64,000 nucleotides of DNA, from assembly GCF_001499965.1 (NCBI RefSeq), contig NZ_LQIT01000030.1, positions 1 through 64,000 of the forward strand, given 5' to 3'. A model generated the notes under the pieces. The model was not told the DNA's origin. It ran no database searches and saw only the letters and a list, made by a program, of their open reading frames with translations. This document shows, one piece after another, positions 1 to 8,612 of this stretch (its first letter is position 1; the number at the start of each line of letters is the position of its first letter). The position numbers and the translations under genes are program-made. Source of the stretch: Mycobacterium sp. GA-2829. GTDB taxonomy: Bacteria; Actinomycetota; Actinomycetes; Mycobacteriales; Mycobacteriaceae.

Positions 1-975
1 CACCCGCACCGCCCCCGCACGCACCGCCGCGCGGATCCCCGCTTGTTGCAGACGCTCCGCGGCGCCGGAGGCAGGCAGCGACACGATCGCCGACGGGTGC
101 GGTGCCTGACCGAGTTCGGCGCGCAGCCTCTCGGCGAGCCCGACGGTGTGCGCCTCGACCGCCGCCGCGTCCAGCGAGGCCAGCCACGGCAGGGTCAGGC
201 CCGCGCCGAGCACGCTGAACCAGGCCGGTGAGGTGTCGAAGCGGCGGGCGTCGGCGGCCAGCCGCAACGGCAACCCGTAGATCGACTCCCACGGCTGCTC
301 GCCGGCGTACCAGTTCGCGCCGTGCGGGGTCATAGCCGCGGCGGGCCGCGCGCCGACCGACAGGAACGCCGCACCGCGCGGCGCCAGCAGCCACTTGTAG
401 ACCGAGGCCACCGTCACGTCGGCCCACCCCAGCTCCAGCCGCTTCCACCCGGCGGCCTGCGTCACGTCGAGGATCGTCCACGTGCCGGTGCCCGCCACCG
501 CGGCCCGCAGCGCCGCCAGATCGAGCACCGCACCGGTCGCCGACTGCGCCACGCTCGCGGTCACGAAGTCGTAATCCGCGGCGGTGGCGACGAGTTCGTC
601 GGCGCTCAGCTCGGTGAGCGTGACGCCGCGGCCGGCCTGCGCGGCGAACGGGAAGGTGGTGCTGGTGAACTCACCGGCCACCGTCGCACCGCGGCTGCCG
701 TCGGGCAGCGCGGCGGCCACCAGACCCAGCGCCGCCGACGCGCTCCCGGCCAGGGCGACCGAGGACACCGGCACCCCGACCAATGCCGCGTATCCGGCGC
801 GGGCGTCGCGCACCGGTTGGTCGAAGTCCTTGGCGTCCAACGTGCCGGCCTGCCACGCCGCGAGGGCGTCGTGCAGCGCACGCACCAGGAACTGCGGGGG
901 CAGCCCGTAGGTCGGTGAGTTGAGAAACCCTGCGGCGCCGGAGAATTCGGCACCGAACGCCTGCCGCGGGGTCAT
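1..975 (-). CDS. Class V aminotransferase-fold PLP enzyme (C-terminus cut by window edge)
   Basis: The first 325 codons of a PLP-dependent enzyme of the cysteine desulfurase / isopenicillin-N epimerase superfamily; the C-terminus lies beyond position 1. The N-terminal region (GAAGFLNSPTYGLPP) is typical of the fold. The probable PLP lysine is K194 in SVYKWLLAPRG, with an upstream Asp in TILDVTQAAG that would bind the pyridine nitrogen. The start ATG (973-975) overlaps the stop of the DUF4229 gene by 3 bases, so the two are probably translated together. The substrate cannot be read from the sequence; desulfurase, lyase and aminotransferase activities all occur in this fold. Confidence 0.85.
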   Translation of the reverse strand, partial: MTPRQAFGAEFSGAAGFLNSPTYGLPPQFLVRALHDALAAWQAGTLDAKDFDQPVRDARAGYAALVGVPVSSVALAGSASAALGLVAAALPDGSRGATVAGEFTSTTFPFAAQAGRGVTLTELSADELVATAADYDFVTASVAQSATGAVLDLAALRAAVAGTGTWTILDVTQAAGWKRLELGWADVTVASVYKWLLAPRGAAFLSVGARPAAAMTPHGANWYAGEQPWESIYGLPLRLAADARRFDTSPAWFSVLGAGLTLPWLASLDAAAVEAHTVGLAERLRAELGQAPHPSAIVSLPASGAAERLQQAGIRAAVRAGAVRV

Positions 976-1286
976 GCCTCGGGGGTCTCGGGCGGCTCTT
1001 CCCCGCGCAGCCGGGCCTGCAGTTGCTCACGGTCGCGGCGGCGGCGCTCGTCGAACGCGGCGATACTCGCCGTCGCCCGCTGCCGCAGCGGCGCGAACAG
1101 CCAGATGCCCAGCGGCAGTGCGATCACGATCGCGAACAAGATCGCGATGACCAGCGGGAAATCCCGCAACCCGAGCAGATGTCCGACGCCGATGATCACC
1201 GCCGCGAGCGCCGCCACCAGCAGCAGCCGGGCCGCCACGTAGACGAGCACATCGACGACCAGACGGGCTCCCTGTCGACCTTCTGA
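972..1286 (-). CDS. DUF4229 small membrane protein (Rv0531-like)
   Basis: A 104-residue protein with two hydrophobic segments (about residues 12-35 and 42-62), followed by a basic, charged C-terminal tail (DERRRRDREQLQARL) that probably faces the cytoplasm. The architecture fits the actinobacterial DUF4229 family. I chose the GTG at 1284-1286, which gives a length close to the M. tuberculosis counterpart (105 aa as I recall); an upstream ATG at 1319 would collide with the divergent gene's leader. Its function is unknown. Confidence 0.75.
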   Translation of the reverse strand, partial: SEGRQGARLVVDVLVYVAARLLLVAALAAVIIGVGHLLGLRDFPLVIAILFAIVIALPLGIWLFAPLRQRATASIAAFDERRRRDREQLQARLRGEEPPETPEA

Positions 1287-1326
1287 CACGCATCCGAGAC
1301 TACCGACGGCGCGTATCATCGATGCC

Positions 1327-1332
1327 AGGAGG
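1327..1332 (+). promoter_or_regulatory. Strong ribosome binding site for the 54-aa ORF
   Basis: A perfect AGGAGG six bases before the GTG at 1338. It is the main evidence that the very short downstream frame is a real gene. Confidence 0.7.
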
Positions 1333-1337
1333 TTTGT

Positions 1338-1502
1338 GTGGCGTATTTGCTCCTGATACTCGTTCTGGCCGGACTGGTCTACATCGGCTGGCGGCTCACG
1401 CGGGTCAACGCGACCCGGCCGCAGCGCCGGGTGATCGGCCCCGACGACGATCCGGATTTCCTCCGGCGGCTCGGCCAGGACGACAACAACCCGCGGCAGT
1501 AA
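1338..1502 (+). CDS. 54-aa single-pass membrane protein (Rv0530A-like)
   Basis: A short gene starting at GTG behind a perfect Shine-Dalgarno. The protein starts VAYLLLILVLAGLVYIGWR, one transmembrane helix, followed by a polar tail with an acidic PDDDPDF patch. It is transcribed divergently from the DUF4229 gene and converges on the MinD-like gene, whose stop is only 18 bp away. Size and position match Rv0530A of M. tuberculosis (recollection). Function unknown; association with the neighbouring cytochrome c assembly membrane complex is possible but not shown. Confidence 0.75.
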   Translation: MAYLLLILVLAGLVYIGWRLTRVNATRPQRRVIGPDDDPDFLRRLGQDDNNPRQ

Positions 1503-1520
1503 CCCGGCGGTATCGACCGG

Positions 1521-2672
1521 TCAGCCGCGGCTGTCGTGGTGCCCCACGACCGCGCCGGCGAATCCGTCGGCCACCACCCCGGCCAGTTCCAGCAGCGCCT
1601 GCCGCGTCGCCGGTTTGAGGCGGTCCAGGTCGATTTCGGCGCCCTCTTCCAGATGCGGATCGAACGGCACCACGGCCACCGCACGGCACCGCCGGGAGAA
1701 GTGGTCGGAGACCTTCTGCAGATCCACCTTGCCCGAGCGCGGACGCACCGCGTTGATGACGGCGATCGCATTGGCGACCAGGGCCTGGTGTCCGTGCGCG
1801 TCGAGCCAGTCCAGCGTCGCCGACGCACTGCGCGCCCCGTCGACCGACCCGGAACTGATCACCACGAGCACGTCCGCGTGGGCGAGCACCGCCGTCATCG
1901 CCGAATGCATCAGCCCGGTGCCGCAGTCGGTGAGCACCAGGCTGTAGAAGCGTTCGAGCACCGCCAGCGTGCGGGTGTAGTCGTCGGAGCTGAACGCCTC
2001 CGACACCGCGGGATCGGTCTCCGAGGCCAGCACCTCCAGCCGGCTCGGCCCCTGTGAGGTGTAGGCGCGCACATCGCTGTAGCGCTCGATGCCCTCGGCG
2101 TCGCGCAGCAGATGACGCACCGTCGCCGTCGTCTCCAGCGGCACCTTCTGGCTCAACGTGCCCCGATCGGGGTTGGCGTCGACGGCCACCACCCGGTCAC
2201 CGCGGATCGACGCGAACGTCGCGCCCAGCGTCGCGGTGATCGTGGTTTTGCCGACGCCGCCCTTCAACGACAGCACCGCGATGCGGTAGCAGCCGCCCAG
2301 CGGTTGTTTGACGCGGGTGACCAGGCTGTCGTGCTGGGCGGCGTTCGGGCTGTCGCCGATGTTGACGAGTTTGAACGTCGCGAGGTACAGCCAGCGGCGC
2401 CAACCGTGCGACGGCGCGGGCTTACCGAGCAGCGCGACCGTCGAGAGGTCCTCGTACGGCGTCGGGGGCACCGGTAGCGGTTGGGACACCGGCTGCGGAT
2501 CCGGGACCGGCGGCGGCGGCGGTGCGGAAGGCCCCGCTGCGGTGGGGTCGACGACCGGGATACCGGTCGGCGGGGTCGGGTCGGACCACTCCGGCGGCGC
2601 CTGGGGCTCGTCGGCCGCGGGGTCGCGGAACCGTCGTTGCGCCCGGAAGCCACCCGCCGAGTGGTCCCCCAT
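1521..2672 (-). CDS. MinD/ParA-like ATPase with Pro-rich N-terminus (Rv0530-like)
   Basis: 383 residues. The first ~85 are Pro-rich and probably disordered (PSAPPPPPVPDPQP). A SIMIBI-class P-loop ATPase domain follows, with a deviant Walker A in LSLKGGVGKTTITATLG, the A' motif VVAVDANPDRGTLS and the switch region LTDCGTGLMH. This layout resembles the EspI/Rv3876 type of mycobacterial ATPase. Its ATG overlaps the ccsB stop (2672-2674), so it is the last gene of the cytochrome c maturation operon. A role in placing or regulating the heme-handling complex is an inference from that coupling; the family otherwise acts in partitioning or secretion regulation. Confidence 0.85.
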   Translation of the reverse strand: MGDHSAGGFRAQRRFRDPAADEPQAPPEWSDPTPPTGIPVVDPTAAGPSAPPPPPVPDPQPVSQPLPVPPTPYEDLSTVALLGKPAPSHGWRRWLYLATFKLVNIGDSPNAAQHDSLVTRVKQPLGGCYRIAVLSLKGGVGKTTITATLGATFASIRGDRVVAVDANPDRGTLSQKVPLETTATVRHLLRDAEGIERYSDVRAYTSQGPSRLEVLASETDPAVSEAFSSDDYTRTLAVLERFYSLVLTDCGTGLMHSAMTAVLAHADVLVVISSGSVDGARSASATLDWLDAHGHQALVANAIAVINAVRPRSGKVDLQKVSDHFSRRCRAVAVVPFDPHLEEGAEIDLDRLKPATRQALLELAGVVADGFAGAVVGHHDSRG

Positions 2673-3646
2673 CAGCCGACTCCGGCGTAGGAGTGCAGGC
2701 CGACGGTGACCAGGTTGATGAAGAACAGGTTGAACACCATCGCGACGAACCCGGCGACGTTGATCCAGGCGGCCTTGCGGTCGCGCCAGCCCGCGGTGGA
2801 CCGGGCGTGCAGGTAGGCGGCGTAGACCACCCACGCGATGAACGACACCGTCTCCTTGGGGTCCCAGCCCCAGTAGCGGCCCCACGCCTCCTCGGCCCAG
2901 ATGGCGCCGAAGATGACGCCGAACCCGAATACCGGGAACGCGAAGATCGTCGTGCGGTACGCGATGCGGTCGAGGGTCTGCGCGTCCGGCAGCCGCTGCA
3001 CGACCCGCGCGAACAGTCCGTCGCTGGTGGTCTGGCCGAACCGCGACATCTTGAGCAGGAACAGGATGCTCGCGACGCCGCCGACGAGGAACACCCCGGA
3101 GCCGAGGCTGACGACGGAGACGTGAATGGGCAGCCAGTAGGACTGCAGTGCCGGCATCACGGGGGCGGCGTGCGAGTACAGCCAGCGGCCGGAGACGGTC
3201 AGCAGGATGAGCACCGGGAGGAGGACGAACACCCACAGCGACCGGTACTGCGGTTTGCGCAGCACCACGGCCGCCGCGACCAGACCGCAGAACGACGTCA
3301 GGTTGATGAACTCGTACATGTTGCCCCACGGCACCCGCGAGGTGGACAGTCCGCGCAGCACGATGCATCCGAGCAGCAACGCGATGCCGAGGTAGACCAT
3401 CGCGATGCCTGCCGAGCCGATGCGCTCGTCGAAGGGACGGCGCGGGACGTCGGAGACGATGCCCGGGCCCGCGCTGTCGGCGCCGACGGACGCGCCGACG
3501 AGTTCCCGCTCGGCGACCTTGCGGCTGCGGGTGTACGCCAGCTCGACGGCCAACAGCAGCAGTGCGACGACGAGCACCAGCACCGACGAGGTGAACGCCC
3601 AGTCGGAGTACCGCGCCAGGCCGAGGTCGATGTCGGGACTGTTCAT
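2672..3646 (-). CDS. ccsB: Cytochrome c biogenesis protein CcsB (CcsA/CcmC family)
   Basis: A 324-residue polytopic membrane protein of system II cytochrome c maturation. With ResB it exports heme and ligates it to CXXCH motifs on the outer face of the membrane. The heme-handling WWD signature is near the C-terminus (WGRYWGWDPKETVSFIAW), with conserved His residues in flanking helices. An insertion of about 50 polar residues follows the first helix. Its start overlaps the resB stop as ATGA, and its stop overlaps the start of the MinD-like gene. Corresponds to Rv0529 (also called CcsA). Confidence 0.95.
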   Translation of the reverse strand: MNSPDIDLGLARYSDWAFTSSVLVLVVALLLLAVELAYTRSRKVAERELVGASVGADSAGPGIVSDVPRRPFDERIGSAGIAMVYLGIALLLGCIVLRGLSTSRVPWGNMYEFINLTSFCGLVAAAVVLRKPQYRSLWVFVLLPVLILLTVSGRWLYSHAAPVMPALQSYWLPIHVSVVSLGSGVFLVGGVASILFLLKMSRFGQTTSDGLFARVVQRLPDAQTLDRIAYRTTIFAFPVFGFGVIFGAIWAEEAWGRYWGWDPKETVSFIAWVVYAAYLHARSTAGWRDRKAAWINVAGFVAMVFNLFFINLVTVGLHSYAGVG

Positions 3647-5238
3647 GTGACTCTCTCTTTCGACACGGCGTCGGTCGCCGCGTCGGGGTGGTCGGCCAGC
3701 AGCCGCACCGTCAACCGCTCGAACTCCTCGCCCCACCCGGAGTTGTCGGTGCGGGCCAGCCCGCCGAATTCGACGCCAACGGTACCCGGCCCGGCGGGGG
3801 TGATCCGAACCCAGACCCGGCGGCGCCGCACGATCAGCGAGATCAGCAGGCCCGCCATCATCGTCATCGCGAACACCAGCACCCAGATCTGGGCGGGATC
3901 GTGCGACACCTGCACGTTGACGAACGGGACCGCACCGTCGAACCGGATCACCGTGCCGTCGTCGAGGCGGGTCTCCGCCCCGGCGTCGAGGTTCACGCGG
4001 GCTTCGCGGGTGAGCCTGCCCTGCCCGATGAGCCGCTCGTCGAGGGAGAAGATGTTCTGCGGGCGGCCGGAGTCCAGGCCGGTGTCGCCGCGGTAGATGT
4101 CGACGGCGACGGCGGGATCGCGCATCTCCGGGAAGCGCGACGACAACAGGCTGCCGTGCAGCAACTTCGTCGGCGCGAACAACCCCTGGATGGCGATCTG
4201 GTTCTTGCGGCGTTCGTCGGCGTCGGGGTAGGTGCCCGCGGGCGGGTCGAACCGCATCACACCCGACGACAGGAACGTCAGTTGATCATCGGGCCGCCAC
4301 TGCAGCGTCTGGGTGCGCGTCTGCCCGTCGGGGAACGTGACGGTGAACGTGGGTGCGTAGCCGTGGCCCTGCAGGTAAACCCGATCCCCGCCGACCCGCA
4401 GCGGTTCGTTGACCTTGAGCTGGTAGGGCCGCCACGTCCCGGTGCTCAGATCGTCGCCGGCCTGGTAGTTGATGTCCGCCGAGAACGACGTGGCCTGACC
4501 GTTGTCGAGGTAGTCGGCGTTGAACCGGTCGACCTTGAGGCAGATCGGGTACAGCGACGTGCCGTCGACGGTGTTGCCCGCCCGGAACGAGTCGAACGCC
4601 GCGGGTGAGGCCGAGCAGAAGCCGGGGCCGCCGTCGGCGATGACGATGACGTTGCCCTCGTAGCCGAACAGCTTGCCCGCGGCGATCGCCACGAGCAGGC
4701 CGAGCAGCGAGAAGTGGAAGACGATATTGCCGAACTCGCGCAGATAGCCCTTCTCGGCCGAGATCTCGGTTGAGTCGCCCTCATGTCGCGTGACCTTCCG
4801 CCACCCCTTGAGGTGGGCGCTGATCGAGTCCGCCACCTGCTGCGGCTCCCCCGCGACGCGGGCGGTGTGGTGTTTGGGCAGCCGGCCGAGGTTGCGTGGG
4901 GCGGGTACCGGGACCGCGCGCAGGCTCTTGACGTGTTCGACGAGCCGCGGCGTCAGACAGCCGACCAGCGAGATGAACAGCAGGACGTAGATCGCGGTGA
5001 ACCAGAAGCTGGAGAACACGTCGAAGGCCTGCAGCCGGTCCAGCCACGGGCCCAGCGTCGGGTGTTCGGCGAGGTATTCGGCGACCTTGGTCTCGTTGAG
5101 GCTGCGCTGCGGCAGCAGGGCGCCGGGGATCGCCGCGAGCGCCAGCAGGAACAGCAGCACCAGCGCGGTGCCCATCGAGGTCAGGGTCCGCCAGGTGTTG
5201 CGCGCCCAGGAGATGGGGCGGGCGAGCGGTCCGCGCAT
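3643..5238 (-). CDS. resB: Cytochrome c biogenesis protein ResB
   Basis: 531 residues, partner of CcsB in the heme lyase complex. Transmembrane segments lie near residues 21-41, 72-96 and 165-185. A large extracytoplasmic domain follows, then a last helix near residue 455 (WVLVFAMTMMAGLLISLIV). This is the ResB layout, and the length matches Rv0528. The start (ATG at 5238) overlaps the ccdA stop (5238-5240). A shorter Met further in would lose the first helix. Confidence 0.95.
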   Translation of the reverse strand: MRGPLARPISWARNTWRTLTSMGTALVLLFLLALAAIPGALLPQRSLNETKVAEYLAEHPTLGPWLDRLQAFDVFSSFWFTAIYVLLFISLVGCLTPRLVEHVKSLRAVPVPAPRNLGRLPKHHTARVAGEPQQVADSISAHLKGWRKVTRHEGDSTEISAEKGYLREFGNIVFHFSLLGLLVAIAAGKLFGYEGNVIVIADGGPGFCSASPAAFDSFRAGNTVDGTSLYPICLKVDRFNADYLDNGQATSFSADINYQAGDDLSTGTWRPYQLKVNEPLRVGGDRVYLQGHGYAPTFTVTFPDGQTRTQTLQWRPDDQLTFLSSGVMRFDPPAGTYPDADERRKNQIAIQGLFAPTKLLHGSLLSSRFPEMRDPAVAVDIYRGDTGLDSGRPQNIFSLDERLIGQGRLTREARVNLDAGAETRLDDGTVIRFDGAVPFVNVQVSHDPAQIWVLVFAMTMMAGLLISLIVRRRRVWVRITPAGPGTVGVEFGGLARTDNSGWGEEFERLTVRLLADHPDAATDAVSKERVT

Positions 5239-6017
5239 CAGATCGGCAGCCTGACGTCGCTGACGAACGCGTCGCGCACCCACGACACGAAGTCGTTCCA
5301 CAACCCGGTCACCAGGGCGACGCCCACGATGAGCAGCAGCACGCCCCCGATGATCTGGATGGTGCGGGTGTGGCGGCGCAGCCAGCCCAGCCCCTGCACC
5401 GCGCGCGCCGACCCGAAGGCCAGCAGCACGAACGGGATGCCGAGCCCCAGGCAGTAGGCGATGACGAGCGCGACGCCGCGGGCCACGCTGGCCCCGTCGG
5501 TGGCCGAGGCGACGGTGATGACGCCGGTCAGCGTCGGGCCCAGGCACGGGGTCCAGCCCAGCGCGAACACCGCGCCGAGCAGCGGGGCGCCCGCGACCGT
5601 GGACAGCTGGCGCGGCGTGAACCGGGCCTGCCGCTGCAGGGCGGGGATCAGCCCGACGAACACCAGGCCCATGATGATCGTGACCACGCCGCCGATGCGT
5701 TGCAGCAGCAGCTGGTTGGTGATCAGCGTCGTCGTCATCCCGAGGACGGCGACCGTGCCGAGCAGGAACACGGCGGTGAAGCCCGCGACGAACAGCGCGG
5801 CCGCCCCGGCCACCTTCAGCCGCCGGGTGCGGACCGCCACAGCGCCGGACGCGTCGGCCTCGGGGTCGACGCCGACGACCGCGGCCAGATACGACAGGTA
5901 GCCCGGCACCAGCGGCACCACGCACGGCGACGCGAACGACACCAGCCCGGCCAGCAGGCACACCCCCAGCGCCAGCACGACCGGCCCGGCCGCGGCGACC
6001 TCGGCGAACCCGGTCAC
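5238..6017 (-). CDS. ccdA: Thiol-disulfide transporter CcdA
   Basis: A 259-residue six-helix membrane protein that moves electrons from cytoplasmic thioredoxin to outer-face thioredoxin-like proteins, keeping apocytochrome cysteines reduced. The paired redox cysteines are visible: C32 in SFASPCVVPLVPGY and C158 in GWTPCLGPTLTG. It starts with GTG overlapping the TlpA-like gene's stop (GTGA), so it is probably translationally coupled. Its likely partner is the upstream lipoprotein. Corresponds to Rv0527. Confidence 0.95.
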   Translation of the reverse strand: MTGFAEVAAAGPVVLALGVCLLAGLVSFASPCVVPLVPGYLSYLAAVVGVDPEADASGAVAVRTRRLKVAGAAALFVAGFTAVFLLGTVAVLGMTTTLITNQLLLQRIGGVVTIIMGLVFVGLIPALQRQARFTPRQLSTVAGAPLLGAVFALGWTPCLGPTLTGVITVASATDGASVARGVALVIAYCLGLGIPFVLLAFGSARAVQGLGWLRRHTRTIQIIGGVLLLIVGVALVTGLWNDFVSWVRDAFVSDVRLPI

Positions 6018-6619
6018 GACTGCTGTCCTTGTGCGGGCTCTGCGGCGAGGCGTTCGACGACCGGCTGCAGATCCTCGGCGAGCAGCTCGCGCAGGAACAC
6101 CGCCGCCACCCGGTGCTCGCGGTCCAGGACGACCGTCGACGGGATGACCGTCGTGGGGTACCGGCCGCCGAAGGCGATCATCGTGCGCATCGGCGGGTCG
6201 TAGATCGACGGGAACGTGATGCCGCGGTCCCGGATGAAGTCGACGGCCGCGTCGCGGTTGTTGTCACGCACGTCGATGCCGAGGAACGCGACCCCGTCGG
6301 CGCGGGTCGCCTCGTACACCTGCTGCAGTTGGCCGATCTCGGTGCGGCACGGCGCACACCACTGACCCCACACGTTGACCACCACGACCTGACCCGCGAA
6401 ATCGTCGAGCGACAGCGTCTTGGCCGGGTCGAGCAGGTCGGGGCCCGACAGCGCGCCGGGTTTACCGCGATCGGCGGGCGGGTCGTAGAAGATGTCGGTC
6501 TTGCCGCCGGGGGCGACGAATTCGAAGGTGCCGCCCTGCGCAACGGCGTCGTCACCGGTGGAGCAGCCGGCGAGCGTGACCATCGCCACGCTTGCCAGCA
6601 CGATCCACCAGCGCCTCAC
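6014..6619 (-). CDS. TlpA/ResA (CcsX)-like thioredoxin lipoprotein
   Basis: 201 residues. The signal sequence ends in the lipobox LAGC with C19 as the lipidated residue, so the protein is anchored on the outer leaflet. The thioredoxin fold carries the CXXC motif WGQWCAPCRTE (C88, C91) and a cis-Pro region (YPTTVIPSTVV). It probably takes electrons from CcdA and reduces the heme-binding cysteines of apocytochrome c before ligation by ResB-CcsB. GTG start inside the stop of the phosphatase gene (overlap GTGA). Corresponds to Rv0526. Confidence 0.93.
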   Translation of the reverse strand: MRRWWIVLASVAMVTLAGCSTGDDAVAQGGTFEFVAPGGKTDIFYDPPADRGKPGALSGPDLLDPAKTLSLDDFAGQVVVVNVWGQWCAPCRTEIGQLQQVYEATRADGVAFLGIDVRDNNRDAAVDFIRDRGITFPSIYDPPMRTMIAFGGRYPTTVIPSTVVLDREHRVAAVFLRELLAEDLQPVVERLAAEPAQGQQS

Positions 6620-7242
6620 TGTCCGGCCAGCTCCGCGTAACCCCAGCCGACATAGGTGTCGCCGTGGAAGTAGAACGAGGTGACCGAGGCGAGGTTGCAC
6701 AGCCGTCGGGTCGGGAAGTGGTGCAACGGGTGTCCGATCGTCGCGCGGCGCAGCGTCTCCACCGGCAGCTGATGGCTGACGCAGACGGCCTCGTGGCCCG
6801 CGGCCTTCTCCCGCGCCCGGTGCAGCGCCCGCGTCATCCGCGCGGCGATGTCGGCGTAGGGCTCCCCCCACGACGGGGTGCGCGGATTGCGCAGGTGGCG
6901 CCAGTTGATCGGGTTGCGGAGTGCACCGTCGCCCGGGGAGACCTTCTTGCCCTGGAAGACGTTGAGGGATTCGATCAGTTCGTCGTCGGTGTCGATCGAC
7001 AGCCCGTGCGCCGCGGCGATCGGCCCCGCGGTCTCCTGCGCGCGTTCCAGCGGGGAGGCGACGACGTAGAGGATGTCGCGGTCGGCGAGCCAGGCGGCGA
7101 CGGCCTCGGCCTGGGCGCGGCCGCGGTCGGAGAGGTGGTAGTCGGGCAGGCGGCCGTAGAGGATGCCCTCGGGGTTGTGCACCTCGCCGTGCCGCATGAC
7201 ATGGACGATGGTCTTCACCGGCTCGGGTTTCTCAGAGCTCAT
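6616..7242 (-). CDS. Histidine phosphatase (phosphoglycerate mutase-like) family protein
   Basis: 208 residues. The RHG catalytic motif is at the N-terminus (VHVMRHGEVHNPEG), with the second catalytic His in EAVCVSHQLPVET. It lies between hemL and the ccs genes with 4-bp overlaps on both sides, as in M. tuberculosis (Rv0525). No particular substrate is indicated. Linkage to heme and cytochrome assembly is conserved, but the biochemical role is not known to me. Confidence 0.9.
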   Translation of the reverse strand: MSSEKPEPVKTIVHVMRHGEVHNPEGILYGRLPDYHLSDRGRAQAEAVAAWLADRDILYVVASPLERAQETAGPIAAAHGLSIDTDDELIESLNVFQGKKVSPGDGALRNPINWRHLRNPRTPSWGEPYADIAARMTRALHRAREKAAGHEAVCVSHQLPVETLRRATIGHPLHHFPTRRLCNLASVTSFYFHGDTYVGWGYAELAGQ

Positions 7243-8555
7243 GCGGGTTTCGTCGCTTCCGCGGCGGCGCGCGCGGCGCCGGGGGGGGCGGCGGCGATGC
7301 GGTCGAACGCCTCGTCGTCGAGGGCGGCCGAGACGAACCACGCCTCGAACGCGCTCGGCGGCGGGTAGATGCCCGCCTCCAGCAGCGCGTGGAAGAACGG
7401 GGCGAACCGCCATGTCTCGCTGGCCCGTGCGGTCGCGAAATCGGTGACCGGTTCGGCGGAGAAGAACACCGACAGCATGTTGCCGCCGCGCTGCACCCGG
7501 TGGGTGACCCCGGCGTCGGTGAGGGCGTCGCTGAGCAGCCCGGACAACCGGTCGGCGTTCTTGTCGAGCGCGGCGTACACCGCGTCGTCGGCGGTGCGCA
7601 GCGTGGCCAGCCCGGCGGCCATCGCGACGGGGTTCCCGGACAGTGTGCCGGCCTGGTAGACGGGCCCCAGCGGCGCGAGGCGTTCCATCACCTCGGCCCG
7701 GCCGCCGAACGCGGCGGCGGGCAGCCCGCCGCTCATCACCTTGCCGAACGTGAACAGGTCGCCGTCGACGGGATCGAGGCCGTACCAGCCGGAGCGGCTG
7801 ACCCGGAAGCCGGTCATCACCTCGTCGAGGATCAGCAGCGCGCCATGGTTGGCGGTGATGCGGCGCAGTGCCGCGTTGAACCCCTCCGCGGGCGGGACCG
7901 CACCCATGTTGCCGGGGCTGGCCTCGGTGATGACGGCGGCGATCTGGTCGCCGACCTCGGCGAACACCTCTTCCACCGCGTCCACGTCGTTGTAGGGCAG
8001 CACGATGGTGTCGGCGGTGGCCGCACCCGTCACGCCCGGCGACGACGGCAGTCCCAGCGTGGCGACCCCGGAGCCGGCGTCGGCGAGCAGCGCATCGCTG
8101 TGCCCGTGGTAGCAGCCGGAGAACTTGACGATCTTGGGGCGGCCGGTGAAACCGCGGGCCAGGCGGATCGCGCTCATCGTGGCCTCGGTGCCGGAGTTGA
8201 CCATTCGCAACCGCTCGACCGGCGCGATGCGGGAGATGATCTCGGCGGCGAGTTCGGTCTCCGAGGGCGTCGGCGCGCCGAAGGACAGCCCGTCGGCCGC
8301 GACACGCTGCACCGCCTCCACCACCGCCGGGTGGGCGTGGCCGAGGATCATCGGACCCCACGAGCAGACGAGGTCGACGTAGCGGTTGCCGTCGGCGTCG
8401 GTCAGCCAGTAGCCGTTGGCCGCGGTGATGAAGCGAGGCGTACCGCCGACGGCGTTGAACGCCCGGACCGGGGAATTGACCCCGCCGGGGATGACAGCGC
8501 ACGCATCGGCGAACAGCCGCGCCGAGGTCTCGGTCGCGGTGTGGTCAGCACCCAT
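7239..8555 (-). CDS. hemL: Glutamate-1-semialdehyde 2,1-aminomutase
   Basis: Converts glutamate-1-semialdehyde to 5-aminolevulinate, the second step of C5-pathway tetrapyrrole synthesis after HemA. About 438 residues, class III aminotransferase fold. The PLP Asp region is LILDEVMTGFRVSRSG and the PLP lysine is in TFGKVMSGGLPAAAFGG. N-terminal hallmark IPGGVNSPVRAF is present. I chose ATG 8555 (MGADHTATET); a GTG six bases upstream is possible. A 15-bp perfect palindrome lies 35 bp upstream. First gene of the run through the ccs operon. Confidence 0.95.
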   Translation of the reverse strand: MGADHTATETSARLFADACAVIPGGVNSPVRAFNAVGGTPRFITAANGYWLTDADGNRYVDLVCSWGPMILGHAHPAVVEAVQRVAADGLSFGAPTPSETELAAEIISRIAPVERLRMVNSGTEATMSAIRLARGFTGRPKIVKFSGCYHGHSDALLADAGSGVATLGLPSSPGVTGAATADTIVLPYNDVDAVEEVFAEVGDQIAAVITEASPGNMGAVPPAEGFNAALRRITANHGALLILDEVMTGFRVSRSGWYGLDPVDGDLFTFGKVMSGGLPAAAFGGRAEVMERLAPLGPVYQAGTLSGNPVAMAAGLATLRTADDAVYAALDKNADRLSGLLSDALTDAGVTHRVQRGGNMLSVFFSAEPVTDFATARASETWRFAPFFHALLEAGIYPPPSAFEAWFVSAALDDEAFDRIAAAPPGAARAAAEATKPA

Positions 8556-8589
8556 GCCCACCAGTGTCCCAGCCGCGTCGAACGCGTCA

Positions 8590-8604
8590 ACTACAGGGTG
8601 TAGT
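8590..8604. promoter_or_regulatory. Palindrome ACTACA-GGG-TGTAGT upstream of hemL
   Basis: A perfect inverted repeat with 6-bp arms and a 3-bp spacer. It lies between the PPOX-fold gene stop and the hemL start, 35 bp upstream of the hemL ATG. This is the size and spacing of a dimeric repressor operator. The stem is short and has no U-run, so it is a poor terminator. Confidence 0.4.
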
Positions 8605-8612
8605 GGTAGCGC

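Noticed and set aside
1521..3368. Extended reading frame of the MinD-like gene into the ccsB region
   Set aside because: The extension is antisense-like Arg/Gly-rich sequence in the wrong frame over ccsB. The ATG at 2672 with the 4-bp overlap is the natural start.
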